A stretch of DNA of 64,000 nt from Paenibacillaceae bacterium GAS479 (GCA_900105225.1 LT629764.1:3926501-3990500), one strand, 5' to 3'; positions 18,033 through 26,935 are shown, counted from the first letter of the stretch. Notes: generated by a model from the sequence alone, not told the origin. Program-made: numbers and translations.

Positions 18033-18790
18033 GCCGAGTGAATGTTAGGAAGATCCGCGGCTTGTTCGTAACCGGGACGGACACCGGTGTCGGGAAGACG
18101 GTTGTCACTGCGGCGATAACGGCTATGCTGCGCGCCGAAGGGATGAATTTGGGCGTGTGGAAGCCCGTCCAGTCGGGAGCCCTTATTGGCAGTGGTACGA
18201 CAGATGCGGAACGGCTGCTGAAAAGCACCGGAATCAATGAGTCGCTCGAGGCAGTAGCTCCATTTACATATGAGGCTCCGCTTGCGCCGATGCTTGCCGC
18301 CAGACAGGCTGGCGCAACACTGAAGTTAGAAGATGTGATCGCGGCTGGTTTGCCGCTCGCTGCACGGTACGAGGCGTTAATTGTTGAAGGCGCTGGCGGC
18401 GTCGCTGTGCCTTTGACTGAAAATGCCCTCGTGGCTGACTTGATCGCGGAGCTTAGCATGCCCGCTCTAATTGTAGCCCGCTCTGGCCTTGGAACGGTTA
18501 ATCATACCCTGTTAACCGTTTCGTATCTCCGGCAGCGCGGAATCCCGATTGTTGGTGTCGTATTAAATGATGGTGAATCTGCGGAATCGGAATTGAATGA
18601 CGATCCCAGCGTTGCTGCAAATGCCCAGTTGATCGAGCAATACGGCGGCATTGGGGTGCTCGGCCGTTTTCCCCGTGTGCACGCCGAAGCGACTGCAGAA
18701 ATGCTAAATCAAACTGCACGAAGAACACTTTCATTAACGCCTATCCGAGAGGCGCTGTTTAAGGACGAGAACGACGATGCAGTGGATTGA
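18029..18790 (+). CDS. bioD: Dethiobiotin synthase BioD
   Basis: 253-residue ATP-dependent carboxylase that closes the ureido ring of dethiobiotin. The P-loop is GTDTGVGKT near residue 15, KPVQSG follows, and VEGAGGVAVPL marks the second nucleotide-site loop. The start overlaps the bioA stop (ATGA). The stop lies 14 bases inside bioF. Confidence 0.94.
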   Translation: MSRVNVRKIRGLFVTGTDTGVGKTVVTAAITAMLRAEGMNLGVWKPVQSGALIGSGTTDAERLLKSTGINESLEAVAPFTYEAPLAPMLAARQAGATLKLEDVIAAGLPLAARYEALIVEGAGGVAVPLTENALVADLIAELSMPALIVARSGLGTVNHTLLTVSYLRQRGIPIVGVVLNDGESAESELNDDPSVAANAQLIEQYGGIGVLGRFPRVHAEATAEMLNQTARRTLSLTPIREALFKDENDDAVD

Positions 18791-19955
18791 AAAAGAACTT
18801 CAATTATTGGCCACCGACTCGTTGGAGCGTTACATACACAAGAGTGGTCCGGTGGCCCAGTCTCCCGGTTATATAGTGCGCGGAGGGCGGTCGATGCTCA
18901 ACCTGTCCTCCAATGATTATCTTGGTCTGGCTCGGCATCCTGCCATAATTGAAACGATGCGTCAGACATTGCTTACGGAAGGAACTGGCTCCGGGGCTTC
19001 GCGGCTAGTAACCGGCAATCGGCCCGCCTATGATCTTCTTGAACAAGCATTGATTGAATGGCAGGGCTGCCAAGCTGCGCTTGTTTTTGCAAATGGCTAT
19101 ATGGCTAATGTCGGGGTTATTACAGCCCTGGTGGGCAGAGAAGATGTTGTTTTCAGCGATCGATTGAATCATGCAAGCATTACCGATGGCATCGTGCTGA
19201 GCCGCGCGGAGCATGTTCGATATCGCCATAATGACATGGATCATTTACGTGTTTTGCTCCATAAACACCGGGATAAACGGAGGAAGCTTATCGTGACAGA
19301 TACCGTTTTTTCCATGGATGGCGACCAAGCGCCTCTGCATGAGCTCGTTGCGCTCAAAAATGAGTACGAAGCTATGCTGATGGTTGACGAGGCGCATAGC
19401 GGAGGCGTTTATGGGTTGCATGGCGAGGGACTATGTCATGGGCTCGGGCTTCAGGATGAGGTCGATATTCATATGGGAACGTTCAGCAAATCGTTTGGCA
19501 TGTACGGAGCTTATGTTTGCGGCAGCCGCATGTTGATTCGATGGCTCATAAATAAAGCGAGACCGCTTATATTTTCGACTGCATTGCCGCCTTCTGTTGT
19601 AGCTGGTACTTCAAAGGCGCTAACTCTTGTACAAGCTGAACATTGGCGCCGGAAAAAACTTTACGAGGCAAGTAAGTTGTTTCGATCCTCGCTTATGTCC
19701 TCGGGATTTAACATCCCTGCCGGAGACTCTCCTATTATTCCACTTATAGTAGGAGATAACGATGCCGCTCTTCGGTTCAGCGCAGCACTCGAAGCGGAAG
19801 GTATAACAGCAACTGCTATCCGTCCACCGACTGTGCCCGTTAATACGGCTCGAATCCGCTTTTCCTTATCAGCGGCTCATACGGATAAAGACTTGACCGA
19901 CGCAGTCTCAAAAATCCGCCTAATCGGGCATAAATTAGGGGTTTTGAGCCCATGA
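18777..19955 (+). CDS. bioF: 8-amino-7-oxononanoate synthase BioF
   Basis: 392-residue PLP-dependent alpha-oxoamine synthase that condenses pimeloyl thioester with alanine. Seen: NDYLGLARHP, TGSGASRLVTGN, VDEAHSGG and the PLP lysine K238 in TFSKSFG. It overlaps bioD by 14 bases and the next gene by 4. The presence of bioH and bioC in the same operon implies the BioC-BioH route supplies pimeloyl-ACP. Confidence 0.94.
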   Translation: MQWIEKELQLLATDSLERYIHKSGPVAQSPGYIVRGGRSMLNLSSNDYLGLARHPAIIETMRQTLLTEGTGSGASRLVTGNRPAYDLLEQALIEWQGCQAALVFANGYMANVGVITALVGREDVVFSDRLNHASITDGIVLSRAEHVRYRHNDMDHLRVLLHKHRDKRRKLIVTDTVFSMDGDQAPLHELVALKNEYEAMLMVDEAHSGGVYGLHGEGLCHGLGLQDEVDIHMGTFSKSFGMYGAYVCGSRMLIRWLINKARPLIFSTALPPSVVAGTSKALTLVQAEHWRRKKLYEASKLFRSSLMSSGFNIPAGDSPIIPLIVGDNDAALRFSAALEAEGITATAIRPPTVPVNTARIRFSLSAAHTDKDLTDAVSKIRLIGHKLGVLSP

Positions 19956-20743
19956 GTATGGCCTGGAACAAGAAATTGGAGAAGGATCATAGGGGCATTA
20001 TTTTGTGGCTGAGCGGATGGAGTATGACAGAGATGGTTTTCGAGCAGCTCTGTATACTTCTGCCGGAATACCATCATGTTTCTGTGGATTTAAGTCAGGC
20101 TGGTTCGGTAGAGGAAATGCTGCTTTTGACGGAAACGGCTGCTGAAAATGCTCTGTGCGTCGCTAGAGAGGGTTGTGTTCCGCTCCTGATCGCGGGCTGG
20201 TCGCTCGGAGGGCTGTTAGCTCTGAGACTAGCGGCCAAAGGATATGCGGATGGTCTTGTATTGTTTGCCGCGACAGCACGCTTTACCCGTTCCAAAGAAG
20301 AGGCTGACCGAGGCTGGGCTGATGTTTATGTTAAAAAGATGATCACAGGAATCAATCAAGATCGGCAAGCTGTTGAAACAAAGTTCCGCAAGCTTATTTT
20401 CACGGACGCAAAATGGAAGGCTGATCTGTGTAAAAAGCTTCCCTCGGTGGGCAGTTGGACAACCTCCGCTTTAATTGCGGGCCTTCAGATTTTGCGAAGT
20501 GAAGAGTATTTGACGAAACTGCCGAATATTCGTTGTCCCGTTCTGATTGTGCATGGCGCTGAAGATAAGATTTGTCCTTACGGCGCCGCATTGGAGCTAC
20601 AGGAACAATTGCCGGATGCAAGGTTATATTCGATACCTGCCTGCGGTCATATCCCGTTTTTAGGCAGGGAGAATTTTATAGCGGATGAATGGAGGAGATG
20701 GTGGAATGAGGGGCAAAATGGGCCCAGTTGGGCGCCAATTTAA
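19952..20743 (+). CDS. bioH: BioH-like alpha/beta hydrolase (pimeloyl-ACP methyl ester esterase)
   Basis: 263-residue alpha/beta hydrolase with nucleophile S84 in GWSLGG, an acid in VHGAEDKI and the histidine in CGHIPF. Its place between bioF and bioC indicates demethylation of pimeloyl-ACP methyl ester, the BioH step. Sequence alone cannot separate BioH from other esterases that fill this role, such as BioG. It overlaps bioF (ATGA) and runs 38 bases into bioC. Confidence 0.8.
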   Translation: MSMAWNKKLEKDHRGIILWLSGWSMTEMVFEQLCILLPEYHHVSVDLSQAGSVEEMLLLTETAAENALCVAREGCVPLLIAGWSLGGLLALRLAAKGYADGLVLFAATARFTRSKEEADRGWADVYVKKMITGINQDRQAVETKFRKLIFTDAKWKADLCKKLPSVGSWTTSALIAGLQILRSEEYLTKLPNIRCPVLIVHGAEDKICPYGAALELQEQLPDARLYSIPACGHIPFLGRENFIADEWRRWWNEGQNGPSWAPI

Positions 20744-21542
20744 CCGCAATGCAGCTACATATGACGCTCATGCTCATGTTCAGCGGATGATGTCGATCCA
20801 GCTTGCAGATTCTCTTCAATGCTTGAAGGAGAGGGATAGTAAAGTCAACATTCTTGAAATCGGCTGCGGTACAGGAGCTCTGACAGAAATGTTAGCTAAG
20901 GAGTGGCATGATGCCAAAATTACTGCTCTAGACATCGCCCCTGAAATGATAAAGCTTGCTCGAAAACGGGTTTTCTCCGGTGATCGAGTAAGCTTTCTTC
21001 ATGCTGATGCCGAAATATGGGGGGCTGATGCACCATCCGCCATGTACGATATCATCGTTTCCAACGCCTGTTTTCAATGGTTGAGCCGTCCTGAGCAAAC
21101 GTTTAGCCACTTTCGGAGAATGCTTCGTCCCGGGGGCTTGCTCGTATTCACAACATTCGGACCCGCTACTTTTTATGAGCTGCATCAAGCCTTCGAGGAA
21201 GTTTATCGAGCTAGAGGGATGGAGCCGCAACGGCATGGGCTTTCGTTTAAATCGGGGGACCAATGGATTAGTTTGCTCAAGGAAGCAGGGTTCTCCGGCG
21301 TTCAATCGGAGCGTACACTCCATGTGGAAACGTATGCTTCTGTTAGGGGCTTTTTATATTCGATAAAAGCTATGGGAGCCAGTACATCGGGAGCCGCTGC
21401 AGCAAGCGGCCTCAGTATGCGGCGTCTTTTTGCCAGTATGTACAAGGAATATGAGACTAAGTTTAGCGTCCCGGGGGGCGTTACGGCTAGTTATGACCTG
21501 CTTTTGATGTTGGCATCCGCTGATGATGCGGACGGCAAATAG
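20706..21542 (+). CDS. bioC: Malonyl-ACP O-methyltransferase BioC
   Basis: 278-residue SAM-dependent methyltransferase. FNRNAATYDAHAHVQ is the typical BioC start, motif I is LEIGCGTGALTE, followed by ALDIAPEMI. It methylates malonyl-ACP so that fatty acid enzymes can build the pimeloyl chain. GGAGGAG lies eight bases before the chosen ATG, within the bioH reading frame; an in-frame ATG seven codons upstream is less likely. Last gene of the operon; I see no terminator, and bioB is not in the window. Confidence 0.92.
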   Translation: MRGKMGPVGRQFNRNAATYDAHAHVQRMMSIQLADSLQCLKERDSKVNILEIGCGTGALTEMLAKEWHDAKITALDIAPEMIKLARKRVFSGDRVSFLHADAEIWGADAPSAMYDIIVSNACFQWLSRPEQTFSHFRRMLRPGGLLVFTTFGPATFYELHQAFEEVYRARGMEPQRHGLSFKSGDQWISLLKEAGFSGVQSERTLHVETYASVRGFLYSIKAMGASTSGAAAASGLSMRRLFASMYKEYETKFSVPGGVTASYDLLLMLASADDADGK

Positions 21543-21913
21543 TGAGCGGCTCATAACGAAATGTTGATAGTAAGTGGCGTGTAACGAATGGCTGATAGCA
21601 AGTGACACTTAGCGAGTTGCGCATAACGAATGGCTGATAGTGAACTGTAGATAGTGAACGGTACATAGTAAATGGCTCCTATCCAACGGCAAAAATGAAA
21701 TGCCCAAAATGCATCGGCCTATTATCGCGCCAGTTTTTTGCGTCAAGGAGTATGTGTGCGGAATGTCCCTAATTCCATAGCTCAGTTTAACCAGCAAAGA
21801 AAAAAGGCAAGTTGGATAAGCAGTTGTTCATAGTCTTAACGGAGCAGCAAAGCATGTGTTCGGACGCAGCCATCTAGAGGGGCGGCAGCTGGAACAGGCG
21901 AGGGGGCAACGGC
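21543..21913. other. Intergenic region with degenerate repeats
   Basis: The first 150 bases (to about 21690) hold imperfect tandem copies of a motif like AACGAATGGCTGATAG, with spacers of 15-40 bases. No hairpin with a T run and no convincing promoter for cotJA are seen in the remainder. Confidence 0.6.
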
Positions 21914-22450
21914 ATGAACAATCAGTCAGCAAGACCAGCTTACGGAACGCCGGGAGGGCAGCCGTATGCTGGAGCACCAGGCGGCTACGGCGGACAGCAG
22001 TTTGGAGGGGGCCAGTACGCGGGCCAGTATGCGCAGCCCACTTATGGCGGTGCATACGGAGTTTATGATCCATCCGTAGCTGGCCGGGGCAATGGGGGAG
22101 GAGGTTATCCGCCCGCTTATCGCAACGAGACGGAACTTGCAGCAGCGGCTACCTATGGAACGGGGGCGGGAGCCCTCGCAGGCGCTGGTTATGGTGTGCA
22201 GGCGGCAGTGCAGGAAGAGATCCCGCCGCCTGGCGTTCCTGGAGCGGGATACCGGGAATGGTACCCTTTTCGAGGGCCACATGATCCCTGCCCGCCAATC
22301 GGCGTGAAGAAATACGTTATTCCGCCGAATCAGTACATTCTTTATCAGCCAACAGGCCTGCCGCAGTATCCGCTGGAGGAGGCGCTTCGTCTCGGAACAC
22401 TTTGGCCAGCCTTGTACAGCCCTTATGAACCGGGATGCGGAAGGAGTTGA
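21914..22450 (+). CDS. cotJA: Spore coat protein CotJA with Gly/Tyr/Gln-rich N-terminal extension
   Basis: 178 residues. The last 70 match CotJA: WYPFRGPHDPCPPIGVKKY, PPNQYILYQPTGLPQYP, EALRLGTLWPALYSPY. The first 100 are an extension rich in Gly, Tyr, Gln and Ala, much longer than the roughly 80-residue B. subtilis protein, and resemble low-complexity coat or elastomeric segments. GAGGGGGCAACGGC precedes the ATG. First gene of the cotJ operon, expected to be made in the mother cell under SigE by analogy with B. subtilis. Confidence 0.9.
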   Translation: MNNQSARPAYGTPGGQPYAGAPGGYGGQQFGGGQYAGQYAQPTYGGAYGVYDPSVAGRGNGGGGYPPAYRNETELAAAATYGTGAGALAGAGYGVQAAVQEEIPPPGVPGAGYREWYPFRGPHDPCPPIGVKKYVIPPNQYILYQPTGLPQYPLEEALRLGTLWPALYSPYEPGCGRS

Positions 22451-22457
22451 GGGGGCA

Positions 22458-22838
22458 ATGAGCGACGAGCAAGAGCAACAGCAACAGGATCAACAGCAAC
22501 AACTGCAACAGAATCAACAGCAGCAGGAGCAGCAACAACAGCAGGAGCAGCAGGAGCAGCAACAACAGCAGGAGCAGCAGGCATTTGACCGGGATGCGTA
22601 CTATGCCGAGTTGAAAGAGCTTCAGATACTGGATTTTGCTCTCGTAGAGCTGAATCTGTACTTAAATACACATCCAGGGGATCTGCAGGCGATTCAGCAG
22701 TTCAACCAACTCGCTCAGAAAAGAAAAGGTGTGGCACAGCAGTTCGAGATGCAATACGGACCGCTGGTCAACTTCGGCAACAGTTATTCACGTTATCCAT
22801 GGCAGTGGAACGAAACGCCATGGCCTTGGCAGGTATAA
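22458..22838 (+). CDS. cotJB: Spore coat protein CotJB with poly-Gln N-terminus
   Basis: 126 residues. The C-terminal part (AYYAELKELQILDFALVELNLYLNTHP and YGPLVNFGNSYSRYPWQWNETPWPW) is clearly CotJB. Residues 5-41 are almost only Gln and Glu, coded by CAA/CAG/GAG repeats that could expand and contract. The start at 22458 follows GAGGGGGCA; the frame is open further upstream inside cotJA. It assists assembly of CotJC and CotJA in the inner coat of B. subtilis. Confidence 0.9.
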   Translation: MSDEQEQQQQDQQQQLQQNQQQQEQQQQQEQQEQQQQQEQQAFDRDAYYAELKELQILDFALVELNLYLNTHPGDLQAIQQFNQLAQKRKGVAQQFEMQYGPLVNFGNSYSRYPWQWNETPWPWQV

Positions 22839-22841
22839 CGG

Positions 22842-23195
22842 ATGTGCAAAGGGCTAGGGGATAAAGCGCCGGGTGTCGGCAGCAGGGAGGAAATCTGCGA
22901 AGGTGACAGCGGGGAGGGAGCCCGCAAAGGTAGTAGCAGTAATGGAGTAATTCAAGTTGGCAAAGGGGAAAGGACCAACGGGAGCAGGGACGGAGTCCTC
23001 GAAGGTAGCAGCGAGGAGGGAGTCCGCAAAGCCGGCTGCAGCGGAGCTTGCTCTCGCCTTTGTGCGGCTGGCCTGGTTGCGGCATCGTCGGCATTGCGGC
23101 ACCTAGAGCCGCCGGAAGCGACAGGCTCGCCGCTTGATGAGTGGATAAGTGGCGGGTCAATTTTAGGTGTGTGCGAAGCGGTCAAGCCGGAGTAG
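22842..23195 (+). CDS. Possible small repetitive protein between cotJB and cotJC
   Basis: 117 codons open from an ATG four bases after cotJB. The product has a 9-residue period, GDSGEGARK, GSSSNGVIQ and GSSEEGVRK, matching a 27-base DNA repeat. Only a weak ribosome binding site (GGCAGG) precedes it, and cotJB and cotJC are normally adjacent, so it may be a decaying repeat that happens to be open. No family recognised. Confidence 0.3.
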   Translation: MCKGLGDKAPGVGSREEICEGDSGEGARKGSSSNGVIQVGKGERTNGSRDGVLEGSSEEGVRKAGCSGACSRLCAAGLVAASSALRHLEPPEATGSPLDEWISGGSILGVCEAVKPE

Positions 23196-23245
23196 TAGGG
23201 ATGCAACTTTTATCCGACGATGCGATTCCAAAGGGGGGATGCGGT

Positions 23246-23815
23246 ATGTGGCTGTACGAGAAGAAGTTGCAATATCCGGTAAGAGTAAGCAAATGTGATC
23301 CGATGATGGCGAAATTTCTGACGGAGCAGTACGGGGGAGCGGATGGAGAGCTGGCGGCAGCGCTCCGTTACCTGAACCAGAGGTATACGATCCCGGACAA
23401 AGTAATCGGCGTCCTGAACGATATCGGCACTGAGGAATTTGCGCATCTCGAGATGATTGCAACGATGATCTACAAACTGACCAAGGACGCAACACCAGAG
23501 CAGTTGAGGGCGGCAGGCCTTGGAGAGGATTTTGTCAATCATGGGGGAGATCTTTTCTACAGCAACGCCAGAGGGGTACCATGGACAGCTGCCTACATTG
23601 CGGCAAAAGGTGATCCGCTAGCAAACCTGTATGAGGACATTGCGGCAGAGGAAAAAGCGCGGGCGACCTACCAGTGGCTCATCGACTACACAGACGATGT
23701 GGATTTGCAGGACAGCCTGAAGTTTCTGCGCGAACGGGAGATCGTTCATGCGATGCGTTTCAAGGAATCGGTGGAGATCGTCAAGGCAGATATGGGGCAG
23801 AAAAAGGTCTATTAG
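23246..23815 (+). CDS. cotJC: Spore coat manganese catalase family protein CotJC
   Basis: 189 residues of the manganese catalase fold. MWLYEKKLQYPV is the typical start. Di-manganese ligands are suggested by DIGTEEFAHLEMI (Glu, Glu, His) and by DIAAEEKARATYQWLI and REIVHAMRFKES near the C-terminus. GGGGGG stands shortly before the ATG at 23246. Last gene of the cotJ operon, followed by a terminator. Confidence 0.93.
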   Translation: MWLYEKKLQYPVRVSKCDPMMAKFLTEQYGGADGELAAALRYLNQRYTIPDKVIGVLNDIGTEEFAHLEMIATMIYKLTKDATPEQLRAAGLGEDFVNHGGDLFYSNARGVPWTAAYIAAKGDPLANLYEDIAAEEKARATYQWLIDYTDDVDLQDSLKFLREREIVHAMRFKESVEIVKADMGQKKVY

Positions 23816-23869
23816 GTTTCTGCGGATCATACTGGATCAGTGTAGAACAGTATGCCGCTTAACATACCA

Positions 23870-23891
23870 AGCCGGGTTTCCCGGCTTTTTT
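23870..23891 (+). terminator. Terminator of the cotJ operon
   Basis: AGCCGGG and CCCGGCT pair around TTT, followed by five T residues. Confidence 0.9.
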
Positions 23892-23892
23892 G

Positions 23893-24278
23893 TCATATCA
23901 TGATAGTGCATTCATTGCATATGGTGCCCATGCTGGGCGGGTGATTTGCTGCCAACACATGTCACCCCACCGCGTGCTAGGAGCTGCTTGAGAACGGTGA
24001 AGCTTTACTATATTGTTACTATACTCATCTTGGGACTACCGGGGCTGTGCTGGCTTTAATTAGCTGCAAAGTACCGTACAGAAAGTATTAAACGACCACC
24101 CCCAATCCGAGCAATCCGTGCGTAGCGACTGAAATTATCCTCAACAATAGTATGTATAACCATTACATATGCTATAACCATGTGAAAAATCTGTTTTTGC
24201 GCTTTATGCATCGATTTGTGTGAACATATAAAGTAGAGCGAACATATTGGGACTGAATATGGATGGAGGATATACCAA
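23893..24278 (+). promoter_or_regulatory. AT-rich upstream region with operator-like repeats
   Basis: No gene is seen. Near its end TATAACCAT occurs twice as direct repeats (24155-24163 and 24173-24181), flanking ACATATG. A related sequence recurs as a palindrome at 24945, beyond the downstream genes. These could be binding sites for the HTH protein encoded next. Confidence 0.4.
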
Positions 24279-24595
24279 ATGACTTTAAGCGAAGAGGATT
24301 TTCCCCGTGTCAGCTAAGTGATTTCTCTAAACACCTTGGCAGACACCATCAATCTATCAACAATTGGTTTAACCAGCTTGAAGAGGGCAGGATTCATTAT
24401 GTCAATCGTTCAACCGGTGGAAAAGAACGTGTTTATGACTATCAAGATTATCTTATAGGGTACTATATCGCTACAAAGAGAGATAACGATTGGGGAGTAA
24501 AAGCTATTTTTGAACAATTACCTAGTGAACCCCAATTACAACTTAGACCATTCCCAGAGAGTTATGATGTAAGTCTTAATAATGAAATCAGTTGA
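24279..24595 (+). pseudogene. MerR-like HTH protein gene, apparently frameshifted near its start
   Basis: The best start is ATG 24279, with GGAGG eight bases upstream, but that frame stops after 12 codons (MTLSEEDFPRVS). A second frame, open from ATG 24263 without a ribosome binding site, continues as QLSDFSKHLGRHHQSINNWF and on to 24595. Joining MTLSEEDFP to QLSDFSKHLG would restore a natural HTH N-terminus, so one base seems to be missing near 24303-24312. The remaining 95 or so residues look like a helix-turn-helix protein of the MerR type. Either a mutated gene or a sequencing error. Confidence 0.55.
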
Positions 24596-24951
24596 TCGAA
24601 GAATTAAGGTATCGCTTTACAGAGGACAATAGGAAGCTCTTCGCTGAGATACACAACTATTTAGTTTTGGAGATTGCAGCGACGATTCAAAACGTATTAC
24701 CAGAACCTATTGACCCCGTAAAAGAGAGAGTAGATTTTATTACTAGAAAACAAACTGAACTTCGTATCAAAAAACAATTAAGGTTTGAAGCTATCAATGC
24801 TTGGAACAGACTTCCAGAAGAAGAACGAATCCGTAAAGTTGGTTTTCTCCGAAAGGAAGAAGATCCAATAAAAAGACAAGATTTTATTCAGAGCTTTATT
24901 GAAGAACATGAAGCTGATCGCTGGGCTCAAGAATTCGAAGATAACATATAA
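24592..24951 (+). CDS. Helical protein following the HTH gene (possible detached C-terminal part)
   Basis: 119 codons from a TTG that overlaps the HTH stop (TTGA). The product is highly charged and helical (YRFTEDNRKLFAEIHNYLVLEIAATIQN). No ribosome binding site is clear, so it may be the C-terminal half of the preceding protein, separated by a second frameshift, or a coupled second gene. Not recognised. AT-rich. Confidence 0.5.
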   Translation: MIEELRYRFTEDNRKLFAEIHNYLVLEIAATIQNVLPEPIDPVKERVDFITRKQTELRIKKQLRFEAINAWNRLPEEERIRKVGFLRKEEDPIKRQDFIQSFIEEHEADRWAQEFEDNI

Positions 24952-24964
24952 CATATGTTATATG
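24945..24964. promoter_or_regulatory. 20-bp perfect palindrome
   Basis: CATATAACATATGTTATATG is a perfect palindrome overlapping the stop codon of the preceding ORF. It resembles the ACATATG motif upstream of the HTH gene. Confidence 0.6.
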
Positions 24965-25106
24965 CCCGTGATAACTAGCAAATAATAGATTAATTTGAAG
25001 ATGGGAGTAGATGCAATTCTTCTGACTTCTGACAGCTCTAGGATCAGCTTCTCCTGCGCTTGGATCAGTACCACCTATTACCTACGAATGTGAAAGAAGA
25101 CGGCCA

Positions 25107-25250
25107 TTATTGACCGTCTTCTTTCATTTCGAATGTTCCAGAAGCAAGCGGCGGTAACACAAACTGTTGACCAAAGAAGCTGCAGTCGAATCGATCGCGA
25201 CCGTCCGGCAGCCGTTGAATAAGTAACTGCTTCCAGATCTGCAGCAGAGG
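25107..25250 (-). pseudogene. C-terminal gene remnant, unidentified
   Basis: A stretch of 47 codons on the reverse strand, without a start, reads like a natural C-terminus (WKQLLIQRLPDGRDRFDCSF, then GQQFVLPPLASGTFEMKEDG). I cannot name the family. Its end overlaps a perfect 13-bp inverted repeat, TGAAAGAAGACGG with CCGTCTTCTTTCA (25091-25126), which can act as a terminator. Confidence 0.4.
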
Positions 25251-25306
25251 TCAGTTAAAATATGGTGTGGTGTTTATCGTTTTGGAAATCTTTTTTTTCT
25301 GAATAA

Positions 25307-25342
25307 AAAAAGCGCAGCCCTTATTAATGAGCTGCGCTTTTT
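25307..25342. terminator. Bidirectional terminator
   Basis: AAAAAGCGCAGC pairs with GCTGCGCTTTTT around a 12-base loop, ten bases after the stop of the secreted protein gene. Confidence 0.9.
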
Positions 25343-25352
25343 CTGATAGGTG

Positions 25353-26066
25353 CTACTTTTTAAAGCTTTCGATGCTATATTCTGTCGGAAATGGTTTTTT
25401 TGTATTGTTTACATAGTGGTATTTACCGACCGTGGTGATTCTTTGTTGGAATTGATTACCTAGATACTCGTCATACGTATCGTATTGCACCACAGTGATG
25501 TTGTATAGATCGTAGTCAATAGCGCCATAAATACTTCGAGAGTTGTAGATCGAATCTTCTTTTGGTCCGAAGTACTTTTGTGATGTCGTCCACGTCTTGC
25601 TAACCGTTCCACTTGCCTCAAGGTTTAGAGAAGCTTTAACCAAACCCAAAACATTTTGATTGTACGAACCAGATAATTTCAAAGAACCTGATACAGTCGT
25701 ATTCTTTTCAACATATGCTTCCTTTCCTTTTGCTATTGAAACGAGGTGCTGTTGGTCAGTCATTGGGCCTACATTGTATGCCGCTATCTTCACTGACCCT
25801 GCAACATAATCACTTTTAATATAAACTCGACGATCGCCGGCATTTGCCGTGTACTTGTTCTGAGCCAGCTTTTCTCTGTCAATAGCCGTTATACGAGCGT
25901 TAAGATTGATCCCACTGTCGAACTTCTTGTAGCTCGAAACCTCCCCTAAACTAGCAGGAGCCTCAGCTGAGACCTCAATAGTGGTTGGAGGCTCCGCTGC
26001 TACCGTTGGAGCGAGAGAGGCAAAAATAACGGATGTTGCCAAAGCAAATGTAACCATTTTTTTCAT
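25353..26066 (-). CDS. Secreted protein of unknown function
   Basis: 237 residues with a clear signal peptide (MKKMVTFALATSVIFASLAP, cleavage likely after TVAA). The mature part is polar and beta-rich in pattern (SGSLKLSGSYNQNVLGLVK), without cysteines and without a family I know. GGAGGGTTAAA precedes the ATG. It lies alone, followed by a strong terminator, in the AT-rich accessory zone. Confidence 0.75.
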   Translation of the reverse strand: MKKMVTFALATSVIFASLAPTVAAEPPTTIEVSAEAPASLGEVSSYKKFDSGINLNARITAIDREKLAQNKYTANAGDRRVYIKSDYVAGSVKIAAYNVGPMTDQQHLVSIAKGKEAYVEKNTTVSGSLKLSGSYNQNVLGLVKASLNLEASGTVSKTWTTSQKYFGPKEDSIYNSRSIYGAIDYDLYNITVVQYDTYDEYLGNQFQQRITTVGKYHYVNNTKKPFPTEYSIESFKK

Positions 26067-26216
26067 TTTAACCCTCCATAAAGCATATTATGATACAAAT
26101 AACCATTTCTCCTTATAAAAGGAAATACCTTCTTTTTATATCCAGAAAAGTGGAACTTTTTTGAAGGAAATGGTAAGGTGAAAAACGAAATCAATTTGAG
26201 CGAAGGAGGGATCGGC

Positions 26217-26564
26217 TTGAAGGATGGTCCAGTAAAACTTGTGGCCGCTCTAGTACTAGGTGTTTCTTTTATTGCAGGGGTTCTACTTTACAATCCCAGT
26301 ACTGAGAAGATAGCCTTATCCAACTCGCCACCGGGTTCAGCCGAGTTACAGCTCCAGAAGATTATGAATGTTGATGAGGCAGCTTCATATTTGCGAATTC
26401 CAGTCTCGGCCCTCATGGACACAATTAAAAAGGACGATGCCACAAAAAAAATAAAGAGTCCTTCTCATGCTTTTCAATATATTCCTTATATGTTGATCCA
26501 GGGTCAACCTATATTTTACAGAACTTATCTTGATCAATGGGTTGAGTTCAATTCCTCACAATAA
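26217..26564 (+). CDS. Membrane-anchored protein with excisionase-like segment
   Basis: 115 residues from a TTG start with GGAGGG 6 bases upstream; a GTG 13 codons earlier is in frame but has a weaker site. One membrane segment (LVAALVLGVSFIAGVLLY) is followed by an extracytoplasmic region containing MNVDEAASYLRIPVSALMDTI, a pattern like the helix-turn-helix of excisionase-type proteins. Function unknown. Confidence 0.6.
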   Translation: MKDGPVKLVAALVLGVSFIAGVLLYNPSTEKIALSNSPPGSAELQLQKIMNVDEAASYLRIPVSALMDTIKKDDATKKIKSPSHAFQYIPYMLIQGQPIFYRTYLDQWVEFNSSQ

Positions 26565-26608
26565 TGTTTATTTCACGGACATTGTCTTCTGAACTTTAAC
26601 ATCCACAA

Positions 26609-26839
26609 TTAATTCTCAGGACCGTACTTTCCTGCATTGAACATTTTTGTTTCGGGCTTTTTACTAACGATCTCAATCGGTTGCCGAGAAATCACATCTT
26701 TATCCGTGAAATTCTCTCCGGCTCTGAACCAGGATGTTTCCGTAGCTGAGTCCCAAGCATCAGGCGTATATTGGGAAGAAAGGGATCGATACCTTCGAGG
26801 GGATAGATCCCTTTCTTCAGTTATTAATATTTTATTACG
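26609..26839 (-). pseudogene. Gene remnant, unidentified
   Basis: 77 open codons on the reverse strand with a protein-like C-terminus (PDAWDSATETSWFRAGENFT, then DKDVISRQPIEIVSKKPETK). No start codon with a ribosome binding site is found. An imperfect hairpin (AAAGGGATC with GATCCCTTT, near 26779-26814) lies within its upstream part, suggesting that the gene was truncated there. The rest of the gap up to the IS element holds nothing I recognise. Confidence 0.4.
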
Positions 26840-26935
26840 TCAGTGCCTTATTAAATAAATATATCGACGAAACAACTGATAACCATCAGAATCTGGCAGA
26901 TTTAACACTTCGGTTCTACCGCTTCATTAGGAAAA

